The position numbers and the translations under genes are program-made. From Helicobacter cetorum MIT 99-5656 (GTDB lineage: Bacteria > Campylobacterota > Campylobacteria > Campylobacterales > Helicobacteraceae): a DNA stretch of 64,000 bases. The stretch is taken from the NCBI RefSeq assembly GCF_000259275.1, contig NC_017735.1:992001-1056000 (forward strand). Direction: 5' to 3'. This document shows positions 28,579 to 37,855 of this stretch, one piece after another. The notes under the pieces were generated by a model. The model saw only the letters and a program-made list of their open reading frames with translations. It was not told the DNA's origin and ran no database searches. Position 1 is the stretch's first letter. Each line of letters opens with the position of its first letter.

Positions 28579-28635
28579 AGTAAGCTCCTAAAAGTGGAAT
28601 TTCACCCCCTAAAGCTCTCTTAAAACTTAGGGGGT
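28553..28635 (+). ncRNA. Candidate IsoA-like antisense antitoxin RNA (28.5 kb locus)
   Basis: A plus-strand TATACT at 28541-28546 lies inside the toxin reading frame. Transcription from about 28553 would cover the toxin's ribosome-binding site and leader and end at the C5/G5 hairpin at 28604-28635, giving about 83 nt. H. pylori IsoA1 is about 80 nt and is placed the same way. Ends are inferred, not seen. Confidence 0.5.
28604..28635. promoter_or_regulatory. Leader hairpin of the 28.5 kb AapA-like gene
   Basis: ACCCCCTAAAG and CTTAGGGGGT pair with one bulged A. On the minus strand this is the extreme 5' end of the toxin mRNA, seven bases after its TAAAAT box; on the plus strand it would end the antisense RNA. 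In H. pylori such 5' structures keep the toxin mRNA untranslated until processed. Confidence 0.7.
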
Positions 28636-28760
28636 AGGCGTTATTTTACCCAAAAACTCTTTCTTAAAGACACTATTTTAAACCAAACAAAATTGAGAAA
28701 TAAGAACACCACAATGCGAAATTTAAAAAATAAACGATAATCCTAAAAACCAAACCTTGA

Positions 28761-28829
28761 ATTAAAGAAATCACTTTGATTGAAAAAGAATTCAACAAAA
28801 AACAAGATGAATATTTTAAGGCTCTGTAG
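28761..28829 (+). pseudogene. Remnant of the 3' end of a second restriction-methylation gene
   Basis: An open stretch reading IKEITLIEKEFNKKQ then a short tail and TAG. It resembles the C-terminus of the type IIG protein just upstream (HEEIALIENELNKK). The preceding codon is a stop, so only this tail survives. It suggests that a related type IIG gene once ended here, or that the end of the gene was duplicated. Confidence 0.55.
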
Positions 28830-28886
28830 TTTAAAACAATCAGTCCAATGGTCAAAAAAGTGAAGCAAGAACAACAAAAACATTAC

Positions 28887-29234
28887 TTAGAGATTAAAAA
28901 AAGCCTTTTCTAACACTTGACTTTGGGTTAAAAACATATAGAGAATGGTGGGTATTGTGATGCTTAAAACAAACACCTTAAAAACTTGGTGTAAGAATAC
29001 CACTGACACAAGAGCGATGATTTCATTGATTCCATAAGGGGGTTGTAAAATTTGAGTGTCTTTAAAGCAATAAATAACTAGCATGCCTATAACTGAGCTT
29101 GACAATGCCCTACCCAAATAACGCACAAAATCATTCGGTGGATTTTTGGAATTAAACACCATAAACGGCCAAATGCGAGTGAAATAAGTCGTAAGCATAA
29201 CCACAAGAATGATGAGTGCAGAGTAATCTAACAT
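28887..29234 (-). CDS. azlD: AzlD-family branched-chain amino acid transport protein
   Basis: A 115-residue membrane protein with four hydrophobic segments (LIILVVMLTTYFTRIWPF at the start, FVRYLGRALSSSVIGMLVIYCF in the middle). It is the small subunit of the AzlCD type exporter of branched-chain amino acids. It overlaps azlC by 7 nt on the same strand, as pairs of this family usually do. The substrate is not established in Helicobacter. Confidence 0.85.
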   Translation of the reverse strand: MLDYSALIILVVMLTTYFTRIWPFMVFNSKNPPNDFVRYLGRALSSSVIGMLVIYCFKDTQILQPPYGINEIIALVSVVFLHQVFKVFVLSITIPTILYMFLTQSQVLEKAFFNL

Positions 29235-29914
29235 TCTAATTTCTTTCTAAAAAGAATGAGAACAAGCACCATTAAAACCAAAGCGAATAATAAAAAGTAT
29301 TTAGCCCCAAAGAGAGCTAAACAAATAATAGCGATGATAATTCCTAGCCATGCGTTTTTATGGTTAGTGGTGCGTTTGTATTGCTCCATAAACAGCACGA
29401 TAAAAATCGCTGTCATCACAAAACCCATGCCTTGAGTGTCAAAGGAAAAATGCGACCCCATTAACGACCCCATTAACGAACCAAAAATCCAGTAAGAATG
29501 GTTGAGTAAGGAAATACTAAAAATAAAGTCTTTTTCATTAACCCCCTTCTTAGGCTCATACAAATTTAATAAGGCAAAGGTTTCATCAGTGAGTGCATGG
29601 GCTAAATAAGGCAAACGCCATTTGGTGTTTTTAAATTTATCTAGCATAGAAAGGGCATAACAAGTTTGTCTCGCATTCACTAACAAGGTAACAATAACAA
29701 CATTCATCAAGCTTGATTGTGTGCTTAAAAGCGTGATAGCCACAAACTGACCCGCCCCAGCATAGATGAATAACGCCATAAATAATGCGATTTTATAATC
29801 ATAGCCATGCTGGACTAAAAGCACCCCAAAAGTCATTCCCATAAGCAAATACCCTAACATGATAGAAATGGTATAAGGAAAAGCGTTTTTAAGGGCTTTT
29901 AGAAAATCATGCAT
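29228..29914 (-). CDS. azlC: AzlC-family branched-chain amino acid transport protein
   Basis: A 228-residue polytopic membrane protein with the AzlC hallmark MLGYLLMGMTFGVLL and FIYAGAGQFVAITLL, followed by VTLLVNARQTCYALSML. With AzlD it forms an exporter of branched-chain amino acids or analogues. It starts 10 nt downstream of dnaJ on the same strand and is probably co-transcribed with it, as in H. pylori. Confidence 0.9.
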   Translation of the reverse strand: MHDFLKALKNAFPYTISIMLGYLLMGMTFGVLLVQHGYDYKIALFMALFIYAGAGQFVAITLLSTQSSLMNVVIVTLLVNARQTCYALSMLDKFKNTKWRLPYLAHALTDETFALLNLYEPKKGVNEKDFIFSISLLNHSYWIFGSLMGSLMGSHFSFDTQGMGFVMTAIFIVLFMEQYKRTTNHKNAWLGIIIAIICLALFGAKYFLLFALVLMVLVLILFRKKLEC

Positions 29915-29923
29915 AATAAACCT

Positions 29924-31036
29924 TTATTTAAACCAGTCCTTAAATTTAGAAATACAAGTTTCTAAAACGCTTCTATGCGGTTCGCTTTCATAGCCAAAAC
30001 TTGCATGCAATTTTTCTAGTAATTCTTGTTGCTCATTACTCAAATCTTTAGGATAAATCACTTTTAATACTACGATTAAGCTCCCCCTATAAGAGCTTTG
30101 GGGGTCTTTCACGCCTTCATTTTTAAACGCAAAAGTTTGCTTGTCTGTAGCGTTTCTAGGAATGTTTAATTCTAATTCGCCCTTTAAAGACGGCACTTTA
30201 ATCGTATGCCCTAAAGCAATAGTGGTGAAAAAGACCGGAGCTTCAATGATTAAATCACAGCCTTGTCGTTTAAAATGCTCATCTTCTTTCACTCTGGCTT
30301 CTAAATACAAATCCCCCCTTCTACCCTTTATATATTCATTACCTTTATTCTGAATAACCATGCGGTTTTGATTGTCAATGCCCTCAGGAATTGGCACTTC
30401 AATTTCTTCATTCTTAAGAGTATAGGTCTTGCCCTTACACGCTTGACATGGGGTTTTGATAGTCTTACCCGCCCCCTTACAAGCCCCACAAGTTCTAGCA
30501 ATGCTCATAAAACCTTGACGCATAAACACTTGCCCTTGTCCATTACATTGCTTACAAGTCTCTAAAGCTTTATCTTTAGCTCCTGTGCCATCACAAACTT
30601 CACAAACGCTTTGGTATTGAACCTTAATTTTTTTCTTACAGCCCCCTATGGCTTCTTTAAAGCTTAATTCAATTTCTTGTAAGAAATCAGGCTCAATGCG
30701 GCTCTTTTGTTTTTTAGCTCCCCCAGTGCTAAACCCAAAAGCACTTTCAAAAATAGAGCCTAAATCTTCAAAAATATCCGAAAAACCGCCTTGAGAAAAG
30801 CCCCCTTGTCCCAAGCCTTCTTTACCATACCTATCGTATAAGGCTCGTTTGTTTTCATCGCTCAATACCCCATACGCTTCGTTAATGAGCTTGAATTTTT
30901 CTTCGGCTTCTTTATCGCCGGCATTTCTATCGGGGTGGTATTTTAAAGCGAGCTTCCTATAGGATTTTTTAATGGTCTCTTGATTGCTGTGTCGCTCTAC
31001 TTCTAATATCTCGTAATAACTTAATTCCACATGCAC
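29924..31036 (-). CDS. dnaJ: Chaperone protein DnaJ
   Basis: Hsp40 co-chaperone of DnaK. The J domain with HPD ([12 protein letters not shown]) occupies the first 70 residues, a Gly/Phe-rich linker ([14 protein letters not shown]) follows, and then the zinc domain with four CxxCxGxG repeats ([35 protein letters not shown]) and the C-terminal substrate domain. The last repeat departs from consensus (CKGKT). Length 370 is normal. Confidence 0.97.
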   Translation of the reverse strand: MHVELSYYEILEVERHSNQETIKKSYRKLALKYHPDRNAGDKEAEEKFKLINEAYGVLSDENKRALYDRYGKEGLGQGGFSQGGFSDIFEDLGSIFESAFGFSTGGAKKQKSRIEPDFLQEIELSFKEAIGGCKKKIKVQYQSVCEVCDGTGAKDKALETCKQCNGQGQVFMRQGFMSIARTCGACKGAGKTIKTPCQACKGKTYTLKNEEIEVPIPEGIDNQNRMVIQNKGNEYIKGRRGDLYLEARVKEDEHFKRQGCDLIIEAPVFFTTIALGHTIKVPSLKGELELNIPRNATDKQTFAFKNEGVKDPQSSYRGSLIVVLKVIYPKDLSNEQQELLEKLHASFGYESEPHRSVLETCISKFKDWFK

Positions 31037-31150
31037 TCCAAAAATGAAATAAAATTTCTTATTCTATCTTAAAGCAACGAGTTTGTGTGCTTTTAGCAAG
31101 TAAAAATCAGTAAAATAATGCTATCAAAACCCCAATATAAAGATAATTGA

Positions 31151-32287
31151 GTGAAACTTTTTTGGATTTTAATAGCAATCATTTTTCTTGCTTTTTCAAA
31201 CGCACAAATCATGATGACTTTTGATTCCCAAGCAAATACCAAGCTCGCACGCTCTAACGAACAGCTTGCTAACATGCTCTATAAACTCACTGAAAGTTTG
31301 AATGTCTATCAAAATATGCTTTTAAACAATCAAAACCAGCTTGCAGAAATCAAAAAGGCTAACAGCACTCTAGGAAGTCAAAGGCGGTTTTTGAATGCGA
31401 GTCAAATCCGCCTTATGGATATTAATCCTTTGTTAAAACAAAGCGATTTAGAATTAGAAAAATTACAAGCCTTAGAAAAACGCTTGAAAGAGAGTGTGGA
31501 GCAAGAACGCTCAAGAGAAGCGTTTAAAATGCATTTTCTACAAGAGCATTGCCCCTATTTAAGCGGTGTTAAAACCCTAAAAGAAGCTACAAATTCCCTA
31601 GAAGTCCAAGAGCAAAAGAACGCTCTTTTCTTACTCAAAGAGCCTAAAACAGCTAATTTGCTCTCGCAATTAGATTTAATGAGTGCTTTAAAAGTCTTGT
31701 GCGAACAGATTTTAGAAAATCAAATCCAAAATGAAAAATCTCATAACAAGACTTTGGAATACAATGCTTTAGTCAACAATCATTTTCAAGCTTACCAAGC
31801 CTTGCGTTTGAAAAAATTCCACAATGAGCTTAAAAATCAAATTCAAGCCAAAGAAGACGCCCTAAAAACTTTTTTGCCCCTAGAAAAACGCCTAGAGACT
31901 TTAAAATCGCAATTTTTATGCGACAAGAAACATTTAAAATCATGCGTTAATCAATTGCAACTCCGCTATCAAAACGCCCTAATAGAGCGAGACAAAGAGT
32001 TAAAAAACACTAAGGGCAATAAAGAAAAGCAAGCCCTAATCCTAGCGAATTATGAGCATACTCTAAAGACCTTGAGTATAGAATTTTTAAGCGAATTAAC
32101 TAGACAAATGGCATTTTTAAATGAGACTATGGCATTAAACACAAAAGTTCTAGCTATTCTAGCCAAAGGGCGTTCTAAAATTTCCTATCCAAAGCCCTTA
32201 ATCTCTAGCGATGAAAGGGTTTTAATCAAAAATATCTACTTAGATTCGCATGGATTTCCTAGCTTGGAAAATTTTAAGCAAGAGTAA
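31151..32287 (+). CDS. Secreted coiled-coil protein of unknown function
   Basis: A 378-residue protein with an N-terminal signal peptide (KLFWILIAIIFLAFSNA) and a long helical, Lys/Glu/Gln/Leu-rich body with heptad-like spacing. Three cysteines lie in the middle (EHCPY, KVLCEQ, FLCDKKHLKSC). It is divergent from dnaJ, in the position of an uncharacterised H. pylori gene. There is no domain I can name; a periplasmic coiled-coil role is only a guess. The start is ATG at 31151 with a weak upstream ribosome-binding site. Confidence 0.8.
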   Translation: MKLFWILIAIIFLAFSNAQIMMTFDSQANTKLARSNEQLANMLYKLTESLNVYQNMLLNNQNQLAEIKKANSTLGSQRRFLNASQIRLMDINPLLKQSDLELEKLQALEKRLKESVEQERSREAFKMHFLQEHCPYLSGVKTLKEATNSLEVQEQKNALFLLKEPKTANLLSQLDLMSALKVLCEQILENQIQNEKSHNKTLEYNALVNNHFQAYQALRLKKFHNELKNQIQAKEDALKTFLPLEKRLETLKSQFLCDKKHLKSCVNQLQLRYQNALIERDKELKNTKGNKEKQALILANYEHTLKTLSIEFLSELTRQMAFLNETMALNTKVLAILAKGRSKISYPKPLISSDERVLIKNIYLDSHGFPSLENFKQE

Positions 32288-32652
32288 ATTAAGCTAAAAA
32301 ATAGAAATGCCAAGCGTTTTTAAATCAAATCATATAAGAGCCAACATTGTGTAGCAGGCAATAACTTTGTAAGTGTTTGAGCTTGTGATTAGGGCTTTTT
32401 TGTTGTCTTATTTGAAGCAAAGGGGGTCAGAATGTGAGTTTATGTGAAGCGTTTTTAAAAGCGATAAACTCGTTTTAATAAACAGTGTTCCAAGCACAAG
32501 AGACTTTAAAAGCTCCCTTAAAAAATGGTTTTTAACAAAACAGAAGAAAAATCTTAAAGTCAAGTTTTGCTTATTTTGAATGAATTTTTACGCTTTAAAA
32601 ACGAAACAGCCTATCAATTCAATCTCAACAGAGCCTAAAAAATCAAAGGGGC
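32288..32652. other. Intergenic region without a recognisable gene
   Basis: A 365-base gap between the convergent coiled-coil protein gene and mnmA. Small palindromes are present but no clear terminator. A minus-strand stretch around 32440-32530 reads TLFIKTSLSLLK, faintly like an AapA core, but it lacks a start codon with spacing and C5/G5 hairpins, so I do not call it a gene. Confidence 0.5.
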
Positions 32653-33681
32653 TTAAATAATCACGCCCCCACCAAGCACCACATCATCTTGATAGATTAC
32701 CAAAGCTTGTCCGCTTGCCACGCCATACAAAGGCTCTTTAAATTCCACTTCAATGATTTCGTCCTTTAAACTTACGAACGCTCTAGTAGGCACACTTCTA
32801 TAACGAGCTTTCACTAAATATTCGCCACTTTTAAAATCTTTCATCAAGGATTTGTTAGTGGCTTTGAGAAAATGCGTGGCTAAATCTTCTTTTTTGCCCA
32901 CAACTAGCTCGTTATTCTTAGCGTCAATCTTAAGGACAAAATGCGGTTCTAATGCCCCCTTGATGTTAAAACCTTTGCGTTTGCCGATAGTGTATTGCAT
33001 ATAGCCTTTATGCGAGCCGATGACTTCGCCTTGTAAATTCTTGACTACACCCTCTTTATCCACCTCAACATGTTGTTTTAAAGTATCAATGTAACTTTTT
33101 TCTACAAAACAAATTTCTTGAGATTCCTTATAGGTCTCTAAAGTGCCTAAAAAAGGCATCGCATTCAAAGCTAAAGGCTTAATATCATTTTTTAACAAAC
33201 CCCCTAAAGGAAACACTAATTTAGCAATCACTTCATGACTTAAAGCGTATAAAAAATAGCTTTGGTCTTTAGACTTGTCAAAGGCTTCTTGAATGTAACT
33301 GACTTTATCTATTTCTTTAACTCTCGCATAATGTCCGGTAGCGATTTTTTCACACCCTAATTTTAGAGCGTAATCTAGGGCTAGTCCAAACTTCATTAAA
33401 GGGTTGCATAAAGCACATGGATTAGGGGTTTGTCCTTTTTCATAAGCTGAGATAAACGCATCATAAACCGCACTTTTAAAATCCTTTTGAAAGTCTAAAA
33501 CTTCTAAAGGAATGCCTAAAAACTCGCATGCTTTTTGAGCGTTTTTAATGTATAAGTCATGTTTTTTTTCACTCGCATGGAGTTTTAAATAAATCCCCAC
33601 TAACTCATGCCCTTCTTCTTTTAAGCTATAAGCGGTATAAGAACTATCCACGCCCCCACTTAGTAATACGGCTATTTTCAT
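32653..33681 (-). CDS. mnmA: tRNA-specific 2-thiouridylase MnmA
   Basis: Installs the 2-thio group on U34 of Lys, Glu and Gln tRNAs. The N-terminal PP-loop is [15 protein letters not shown]; the two catalytic cysteines appear in [13 protein letters not shown] and [11 protein letters not shown]. The motif [10 protein letters not shown] is also conserved, and the C-terminal beta-barrel is present ([11 protein letters not shown]). Length 342 is typical of epsilonproteobacteria. Confidence 0.96.
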   Translation of the reverse strand: MKIAVLLSGGVDSSYTAYSLKEEGHELVGIYLKLHASEKKHDLYIKNAQKACEFLGIPLEVLDFQKDFKSAVYDAFISAYEKGQTPNPCALCNPLMKFGLALDYALKLGCEKIATGHYARVKEIDKVSYIQEAFDKSKDQSYFLYALSHEVIAKLVFPLGGLLKNDIKPLALNAMPFLGTLETYKESQEICFVEKSYIDTLKQHVEVDKEGVVKNLQGEVIGSHKGYMQYTIGKRKGFNIKGALEPHFVLKIDAKNNELVVGKKEDLATHFLKATNKSLMKDFKSGEYLVKARYRSVPTRAFVSLKDEIIEVEFKEPLYGVASGQALVIYQDDVVLGGGVII

Positions 33682-33830
33682 TTTCTATTCTTTCATTAAT
33701 TGATTGTGGCTTGTAGTCTAGCACAAAAACCATTTATAACTACCATTTTTTAGCTATTCGCATGCTAGAATATAAAATTTGATTAGTTAAAATCACATTT
33801 AAAATACTGATTGTGAGCGTGCTTATGCGG

Positions 33831-33836
33831 TATAAT
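33831..33836 (+). promoter_or_regulatory. -10 box upstream of the DnaJ-like gene
   Basis: A perfect TATAAT followed by TACAGC, 37 nt upstream of the start of the DnaJ-like gene. An AAGGAG ribosome-binding site lies between. No -35 at standard spacing. Confidence 0.5.
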
Positions 33837-33873
33837 ACAGCTCAGTTTTTTGTAAGGAGAAGTTTAAAGGGTA

Positions 33874-34635
33874 ATGGCAAAAATTGAATTGTTAGCAAAA
33901 TACACACAAATTGCACTTCCTAACAACCACCCTTTGCTTAAAAAAGTTTTGAATTATGCTAAAAAACATTTTAATCAATGCCATATGCTCTCTTCATCGT
34001 TATTGATTTTGAATGACACCGAGTGTTTTAAGAAAAATTACTTGCTTAACTGGGTTTATCATGCCCTTGAATGTGCTCATGAAAAAGACATTAGCAAGCA
34101 CTCTTTAGAAGAAATCTTACAAAAGAGTCACTTACCCATACGCATTAAAATCATGGCTCAAAACACGCTTTTAGAAAGCGTAGAAGTTAAGGTCTTAGCC
34201 TTTGGCATGGAGTATGTGCTTTTTATCACTAAGCATCCTATCGCAAAGCGTTTCTTGTGTCAAAAATTTAGTGCGTTCGTGTTTTTAGAAACCCAAGATG
34301 AATTGCACACAAGGGGTAGCACACAGCGTTTTTGGGAGCTGGTGCTAACGCTTAATGAAAGCAAAATCGTGCATAATGTATGCTTGAACTTTGTTTATCC
34401 TAATGGCTTTGATAATGAGAGCTACACCACTATGGCGGAGCGTAAATTAAGAGAGTGCTACAAAACGCTAGGTTTTACCAAGCATGAAAATTTTAGCAAG
34501 GTTAAAAAGCGTTACCTAGAGTTAGCCAAAACCTACCACCCTGATTTGCATGCCCATAAGGAAAAAAAGGCTCTTTATGCCAAACGCTTTGCTATCATTC
34601 AAGAAGCGTATCGCCACATTAAAAAATACGCTTAA
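33874..34635 (+). CDS. J-domain protein (DnaJ/DjlA-like co-chaperone)
   Basis: A 253-residue protein whose last 65 residues form a J domain ([20 protein letters not shown], then [12 protein letters not shown] with the HPD that stimulates DnaK). The N-terminal 185 residues are a helical and beta-rich region without a name I recognise, perhaps TerB-like as in DjlA proteins. It matches the H. pylori gene next to nadD. The stop overlaps the convergent nadD stop by four bases. Confidence 0.85.
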   Translation: MAKIELLAKYTQIALPNNHPLLKKVLNYAKKHFNQCHMLSSSLLILNDTECFKKNYLLNWVYHALECAHEKDISKHSLEEILQKSHLPIRIKIMAQNTLLESVEVKVLAFGMEYVLFITKHPIAKRFLCQKFSAFVFLETQDELHTRGSTQRFWELVLTLNESKIVHNVCLNFVYPNGFDNESYTTMAERKLRECYKTLGFTKHENFSKVKKRYLELAKTYHPDLHAHKEKKALYAKRFAIIQEAYRHIKKYA

Positions 34636-35138
34636 AGCCCCCTTAAATTCGCTCTAATCGCACTAGAAGAAATAGGCACTTCAATACCTTTTAAGGGAAA
34701 ATAACGCCCCTTAAACTCCGCCTTTTCATAGCCAATTCTTTCAAAAACCACTAATTCCACACTTTCTAAAAGCTCTGTAGCTTGAGTCCAAGAAGACAAA
34801 TGGCTTAAACAATCCGCCCCTATGACTAAATAAAGTGTTTTGGGGTTATAAAGTTTTTGGAAATAACGCACGCTTTCTATGGTAGGCACAGCTCTTTTTT
34901 GTTTGATTTCAAAATCGCTTAGTAGCACCCTATCAGTTCTTTTTAGGGCTAGTTCTAGCTCGTTAAAACGAGTTTGTGCGTCCAAAAAACATGGTTTTTT
35001 AAAAGGGTTTTGATAAGCGGGCAAGACAATGAGTTGTGCTAGGGGCAATAATTCTAAAGTTTGCTCAATAATGGCTAAATGAGCCTTGTGTAAGGGGTCA
35101 AAGCTTCCCCCATAAAGGGCTAATTCTTTTAATTCCAT
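34632..35138 (-). CDS. nadD: Nicotinate-nucleotide adenylyltransferase
   Basis: Adenylates nicotinate mononucleotide in NAD synthesis. The nucleotidyltransferase signature is [14 protein letters not shown] and the C-terminal ISSSAIR is the second ATP-binding motif. At 168 residues it is compact, as in H. pylori. It follows nikR by 9 nt on the same strand. Confidence 0.95.
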   Translation of the reverse strand: MELKELALYGGSFDPLHKAHLAIIEQTLELLPLAQLIVLPAYQNPFKKPCFLDAQTRFNELELALKRTDRVLLSDFEIKQKRAVPTIESVRYFQKLYNPKTLYLVIGADCLSHLSSWTQATELLESVELVVFERIGYEKAEFKGRYFPLKGIEVPISSSAIRANLRGL

Positions 35139-35147
35139 TTCAATAAG

Positions 35148-35594
35148 CTATTCATCACGCTCAAAACTAGATGCCTTAGTCAATTTAGAAAATTTTACCC
35201 CCCTAAGACCACCAATTTCTAATTGTAAGCGTTGGATTTCAGCCGAACTACCTTGTAAGATAATGGTTTCTAAACAATTATGCGTATCCATATGAATGTG
35301 TGTGGTGCATAAAACATGGGTGTTGCTATCATGCTGAATATCTATCATGCGTTGGTTCAACTCCCGCTGATGGTGGTCATAAATCACCACAAGCACGGCG
35401 ATTTTGGTTTCATCGCTAGGGTTGTCTTCTTTCCAATTGTCTTCTACTAATTTTTCTCTTATCATATCACGCACTAGTTCTGAGCGAGAAGAATAGCCAT
35501 TTTTAATAATGCGGTTGTCTAATTCATCTAGTAAATTTTGTTGCAAAGAAACAGAAAAACGAATGGTTGAGTCTTCTTTTTGATGTGTATCCAT
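35148..35594 (-). CDS. nikR: Nickel-responsive regulator NikR
   Basis: Ribbon-helix-helix repressor/activator that controls urease, nickel uptake and iron genes in response to nickel. The N-terminal DNA-binding ribbon [19 protein letters not shown] is followed by the ACT-like metal domain. The nickel ligands are seen in [20 protein letters not shown] (two His and the Cys). The protein is near-identical to H. pylori NikR (148 residues). It is divergent from exbB-exbD-tonB, a known NikR target in H. pylori, so both control regions share the intervening gap. Confidence 0.96.
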   Translation of the reverse strand: MDTHQKEDSTIRFSVSLQQNLLDELDNRIIKNGYSSRSELVRDMIREKLVEDNWKEDNPSDETKIAVLVVIYDHHQRELNQRMIDIQHDSNTHVLCTTHIHMDTHNCLETIILQGSSAEIQRLQLEIGGLRGVKFSKLTKASSFERDE

Positions 35595-35949
35595 AGAGAA
35601 AAATCCTTCATAAGCCTAATTGAAAAAAATTACTTCATGCTACTCATTTTGAGTTAAATTAAGCTTAACTTGGCTGTGCTTAGAAGCCCCAAGCACAAAG
35701 CGCTAGCATAGAATAATTTTTATTATCTTTTTAAATGTTTTTAATATACTAAATTTTGATTACAATTATTAAGGTAATTATTATTGACTTGTTATTATTA
35801 AAACAATATAATACACAATCTAGCATTCCTTTATCATTTTTAGGGCATTTATGCGAAAATTTTAGGCGTGCTTCTTATCGTCATACCCCTAGAATATGGC
35901 TGTGTTTTATGCTTAAGGGAGTTGTTTTATTATCTAACAAGGAGTTTTT
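35595..35949. other. Divergent control region between nikR and exbB
   Basis: A 355-base AT-rich region. It contains a well-spaced sigma-70 promoter for exbB (35784-35812) and, around 35760-35805, repeated ATTATT/AATTATT words that resemble the AT-rich operators used by NikR and Fur in H. pylori. The reading frames in it lack support. Confidence 0.6.
35784..35812 (+). promoter_or_regulatory. Sigma-70 promoter of exbB-exbD-tonB with AT-rich operator words
   Basis: TTGACT, 17 bases, TATAAT: a near-consensus promoter 137 nt upstream of exbB. Copies of TTATTATT overlap both sides of the -35 element. In H. pylori this operon is repressed by metal-bound Fur/NikR, and these repeats are the obvious operator candidates, though exact half-sites cannot be fixed by eye. 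Confidence 0.7.
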
Positions 35950-36390
35950 ATGGGAGCAGGTTTTTCAGTTGAGCTATTAAAAGATTATGTGGATATTTTT
36001 GTTTTTGCAGTACTTGGTATTGCTAGTTTTTTAGCCCTATGGTTTGTGATTGAAAGAATTATTTTTTATTCTAAAATCAATTTGAACGCCTATGAAGATG
36101 TGGATGCTTTAAACATTGATTTAACCAAGAACTTAACCATTCTTTATGTGATTTATTCTAACGCACCTTATGTAGGCTTATTAGGAACGGTTTTAGGCAT
36201 TATGGTAACTTTCTATGATATGGGTATGAGTGGCGGAATGGACGCTAAAACGATTATGGTGGGTTTATCTCTAGCTTTAAAAGCGACGGCGTTAGGGCTT
36301 GCTGTGGCGATCCCTACTTTGATTGCTTATAATGGTCTGTTGAGAAAATCTGATGTTTTGAGCGAAAAATTTAGGATTATGACAAAATGA
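35950..36390 (+). CDS. exbB: Biopolymer transport protein ExbB
   Basis: Inner-membrane proton-channel subunit energising TonB. The 146-residue protein has the three expected hydrophobic segments ([38 protein letters not shown] and [22 protein letters not shown]) with the conserved GLLGTVLG and ALxAT motifs. The start is ATG after CAAGGAGTTTTT. It overlaps exbD by 4 nt. Confidence 0.96.
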   Translation: MGAGFSVELLKDYVDIFVFAVLGIASFLALWFVIERIIFYSKINLNAYEDVDALNIDLTKNLTILYVIYSNAPYVGLLGTVLGIMVTFYDMGMSGGMDAKTIMVGLSLALKATALGLAVAIPTLIAYNGLLRKSDVLSEKFRIMTK

Positions 36391-36776
36391 AAAGCATCAA
36401 ACGAGGCGATGGGCTAAATATTGTCCCCTTCATTGATATTATGTTGGTGTTACTAGCGATTGTATTAAGCATTTCTACTTTTATCGCACAGGGCAAGATT
36501 AAGGTAAGTCTCCCTAATGCAAAAAATGCCGAGAAATCACAGCCAAGCGACCAAAAAGTCGTGGTAATTTCTGTAGATGAGCATGACCAAATTTTCGTAG
36601 ATGATAAGCCCACAAGCTTAGAAGCCCTAAATGAAATTGTCAAGCAAACGGATACAAAAACGCTCATAGATTTAAAAAGCGATAAAAATTCTCGCTTTGA
36701 GACTTTCATTAGCATTATGGATATTTTGAAAGAGCATAATCATGAAAACTTTGCCATCTCCACAGAAGCTCAGTAG
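36387..36776 (+). CDS. exbD: Biopolymer transport protein ExbD
   Basis: Partner of ExbB: a 129-residue protein with a single N-terminal membrane segment ([19 protein letters not shown]) that contains the proton-carrying aspartate, and a periplasmic domain that binds TonB. The start overlaps the exbB stop (ATGA) and the end overlaps the first 35 nt of tonB, so the three are translationally coupled. Confidence 0.95.
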   Translation: MKSIKRGDGLNIVPFIDIMLVLLAIVLSISTFIAQGKIKVSLPNAKNAEKSQPSDQKVVVISVDEHDQIFVDDKPTSLEALNEIVKQTDTKTLIDLKSDKNSRFETFISIMDILKEHNHENFAISTEAQ

Positions 36777-37536
36777 GTTTTCAACCGGCATTAGCTTTTT
36801 AATCGCTTTTGTTTTATACGCTGGGGGGTTAACTTATTTTTTACTGCGTGAAGAAACGCCCATGCCTTTAGCACAAGCTGGCACCACTAAGGTTACGATG
36901 AGTTTGGCAAGCATTAATACTAATGCGAATAAGAAAGTGCATGCCGAGTCAGCCAAGCCCAAAGAAGAACCTAAGAAGCCAGAGCCTAAGAAAAAAGACA
37001 AGCCCAAACCTAAGCCTAAACCAAAACCTAAGCCCAAGCCCACACCTATACCAAAGAAGCCTGAACCAAAACCAGAGCCTAAACCTGAGCCAAAGCCTGA
37101 AGAACCTAAAAAGGAAGAGACTAAAGACGAGGAAGAAGAAAGCACCCCTAAGGAAGTAACCACCAAGGACATTGTCAAGGATAAAGACAAACAAGAAGAG
37201 TCTAACAAAACCTCTGAAGGAGCAACTTCTGAGGCTCAGGCGTATAACCCTGGTGTGAGCAATGAATTTTTGATGAAAATTCAAACCGCCATTTCTTCTA
37301 AGAACCGCTATCCAAAAATGGCACAGGTTAGAGGGATTGAGGGTGAAGTATTAGTGAGCTTTACCATTAATGCTGATGGAAGCGTTACGGATATTAAAGT
37401 GGTTAAGAGCAACACCGCTGAGATTTTAAATCACGCTGCTTTAGAGGCCATTAAAAACGCTGCACACCTATTTCCTAAGCCTGAAGAAACCGTGCATTTA
37501 AAAATACCTATCGCTTATAGCTTGAAAGAAGAATAA
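36742..37536 (+). CDS. tonB: Energy transducer TonB
   Basis: Transmits the proton-motive force to outer-membrane siderophore, heme and nickel receptors. One N-terminal membrane anchor (STGISFLIAFVLYAGGLTYF), a long Lys-Pro/Glu-Pro periplasmic spacer (repeated KPKP and KPEP dipeptides, about residues 70-135) and the C-terminal TonB domain (ISSKNRYPKMAQ, GIEGEVLVSFTINADGSV). Length 264 is slightly shorter than in H. pylori because the Pro-rich spacer differs. The repetitive spacer DNA also gives long shadow frames on the other strand. Confidence 0.96.
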   Translation: MKTLPSPQKLSRFSTGISFLIAFVLYAGGLTYFLLREETPMPLAQAGTTKVTMSLASINTNANKKVHAESAKPKEEPKKPEPKKKDKPKPKPKPKPKPKPTPIPKKPEPKPEPKPEPKPEEPKKEETKDEEEESTPKEVTTKDIVKDKDKQEESNKTSEGATSEAQAYNPGVSNEFLMKIQTAISSKNRYPKMAQVRGIEGEVLVSFTINADGSVTDIKVVKSNTAEILNHAALEAIKNAAHLFPKPEETVHLKIPIAYSLKEE

Positions 37537-37562
37537 ATTTAAGAGTAAGATTTTCTCTCTTA

Positions 37563-37595
37563 GGCTTTGTTTTTTAAAACAAAAGCTTTTTATTT
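37563..37595 (+). terminator. Terminator of exbB-exbD-tonB
   Basis: GCTTTGTTTT and AAAACAAAAGC form a stem followed by TTTTTATTT, starting 27 nt after the tonB stop. Confidence 0.7.
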
Positions 37596-37687
37596 GTCAA
37601 ATCGGATTTTAAAGAAAAATTGTTTCTAATGAAATTTTGATAATTAAAAGAGTGAAAAATGTTAAAACGATTAAGTTAATTCTAGCC

Positions 37688-37707
37688 AAGAGAGCTAAAA
37701 CTCTCTT
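37688..37707. terminator. Perfect hairpin AAGAGAG/CTCTCTT
   Basis: A 7-bp stem with a six-base loop, followed on the plus strand by GTTTTTAG. It can end leftover tonB transcription and also lies just past the stop codon of the 20-residue peptide gene read from the opposite strand. Confidence 0.6.
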
Positions 37708-37718
37708 GTTTTTAGTCT

Positions 37719-37781
37719 TTAGTAAAGTTTAGTTACTAAAATGACTAAAATTAATGCTACAATTAACATTGTTTTAGACAT
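37719..37781 (-). CDS. Candidate 20-residue hydrophobic membrane peptide gene
   Basis: ATG (minus strand, 37781) reads SKTMLIVALILVILVTKLY then TAA: a lysine-flanked single transmembrane helix, the form of many type I toxins such as Ibs or Ldr peptides. GGGGGTG lies upstream at ribosome-binding distance, followed by a minimal ATG-TAA overlapping the spacing. The 5' leader (37789-37855) is full of inverted repeats (TTTCGC/GCGAAA, CCATT/AATGG, C5/G5) and has TAAAAT at 37856-37861. A hairpin follows the stop. It is not AapA by sequence; H. pylori has other antisense-associated peptide families it could belong to. Confidence 0.5.
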   Translation of the reverse strand: MSKTMLIVALILVILVTKLY

Positions 37782-37788
37782 TTACATC

Positions 37789-37855
37789 ACCCCCTTTCGC
37801 ACTAAGCGAAACTCCATTAAGAAGTAACGGGTAATTACTCTCAATGGGTAGGGGG
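37789..37855. promoter_or_regulatory. Structured leader of the 20-residue peptide gene
   Basis: Nested inverted repeats: outer CCCCCT/AGGGGG, a CCATT/AATGG arm and a TTTCGC/GCGAAA hairpin next to the ribosome-binding region. The G5 arm overlaps the likely ribosome-binding site, so folding could hide it. Confidence 0.5.

Noticed and set aside
32440..32540. Minus-strand stretch TLFIKTSLSLLK resembling an AapA core
   Set aside because: No C5/G5 hairpins, no properly spaced start codon and ribosome-binding site, and only a loose match. Chance similarity or a remnant at most.
36834..37284. Long minus-strand frames across tonB
   Set aside because: They are the antisense of the Lys-Pro repeat codons; Gly/Leu/Phe repetition and no translation signals.
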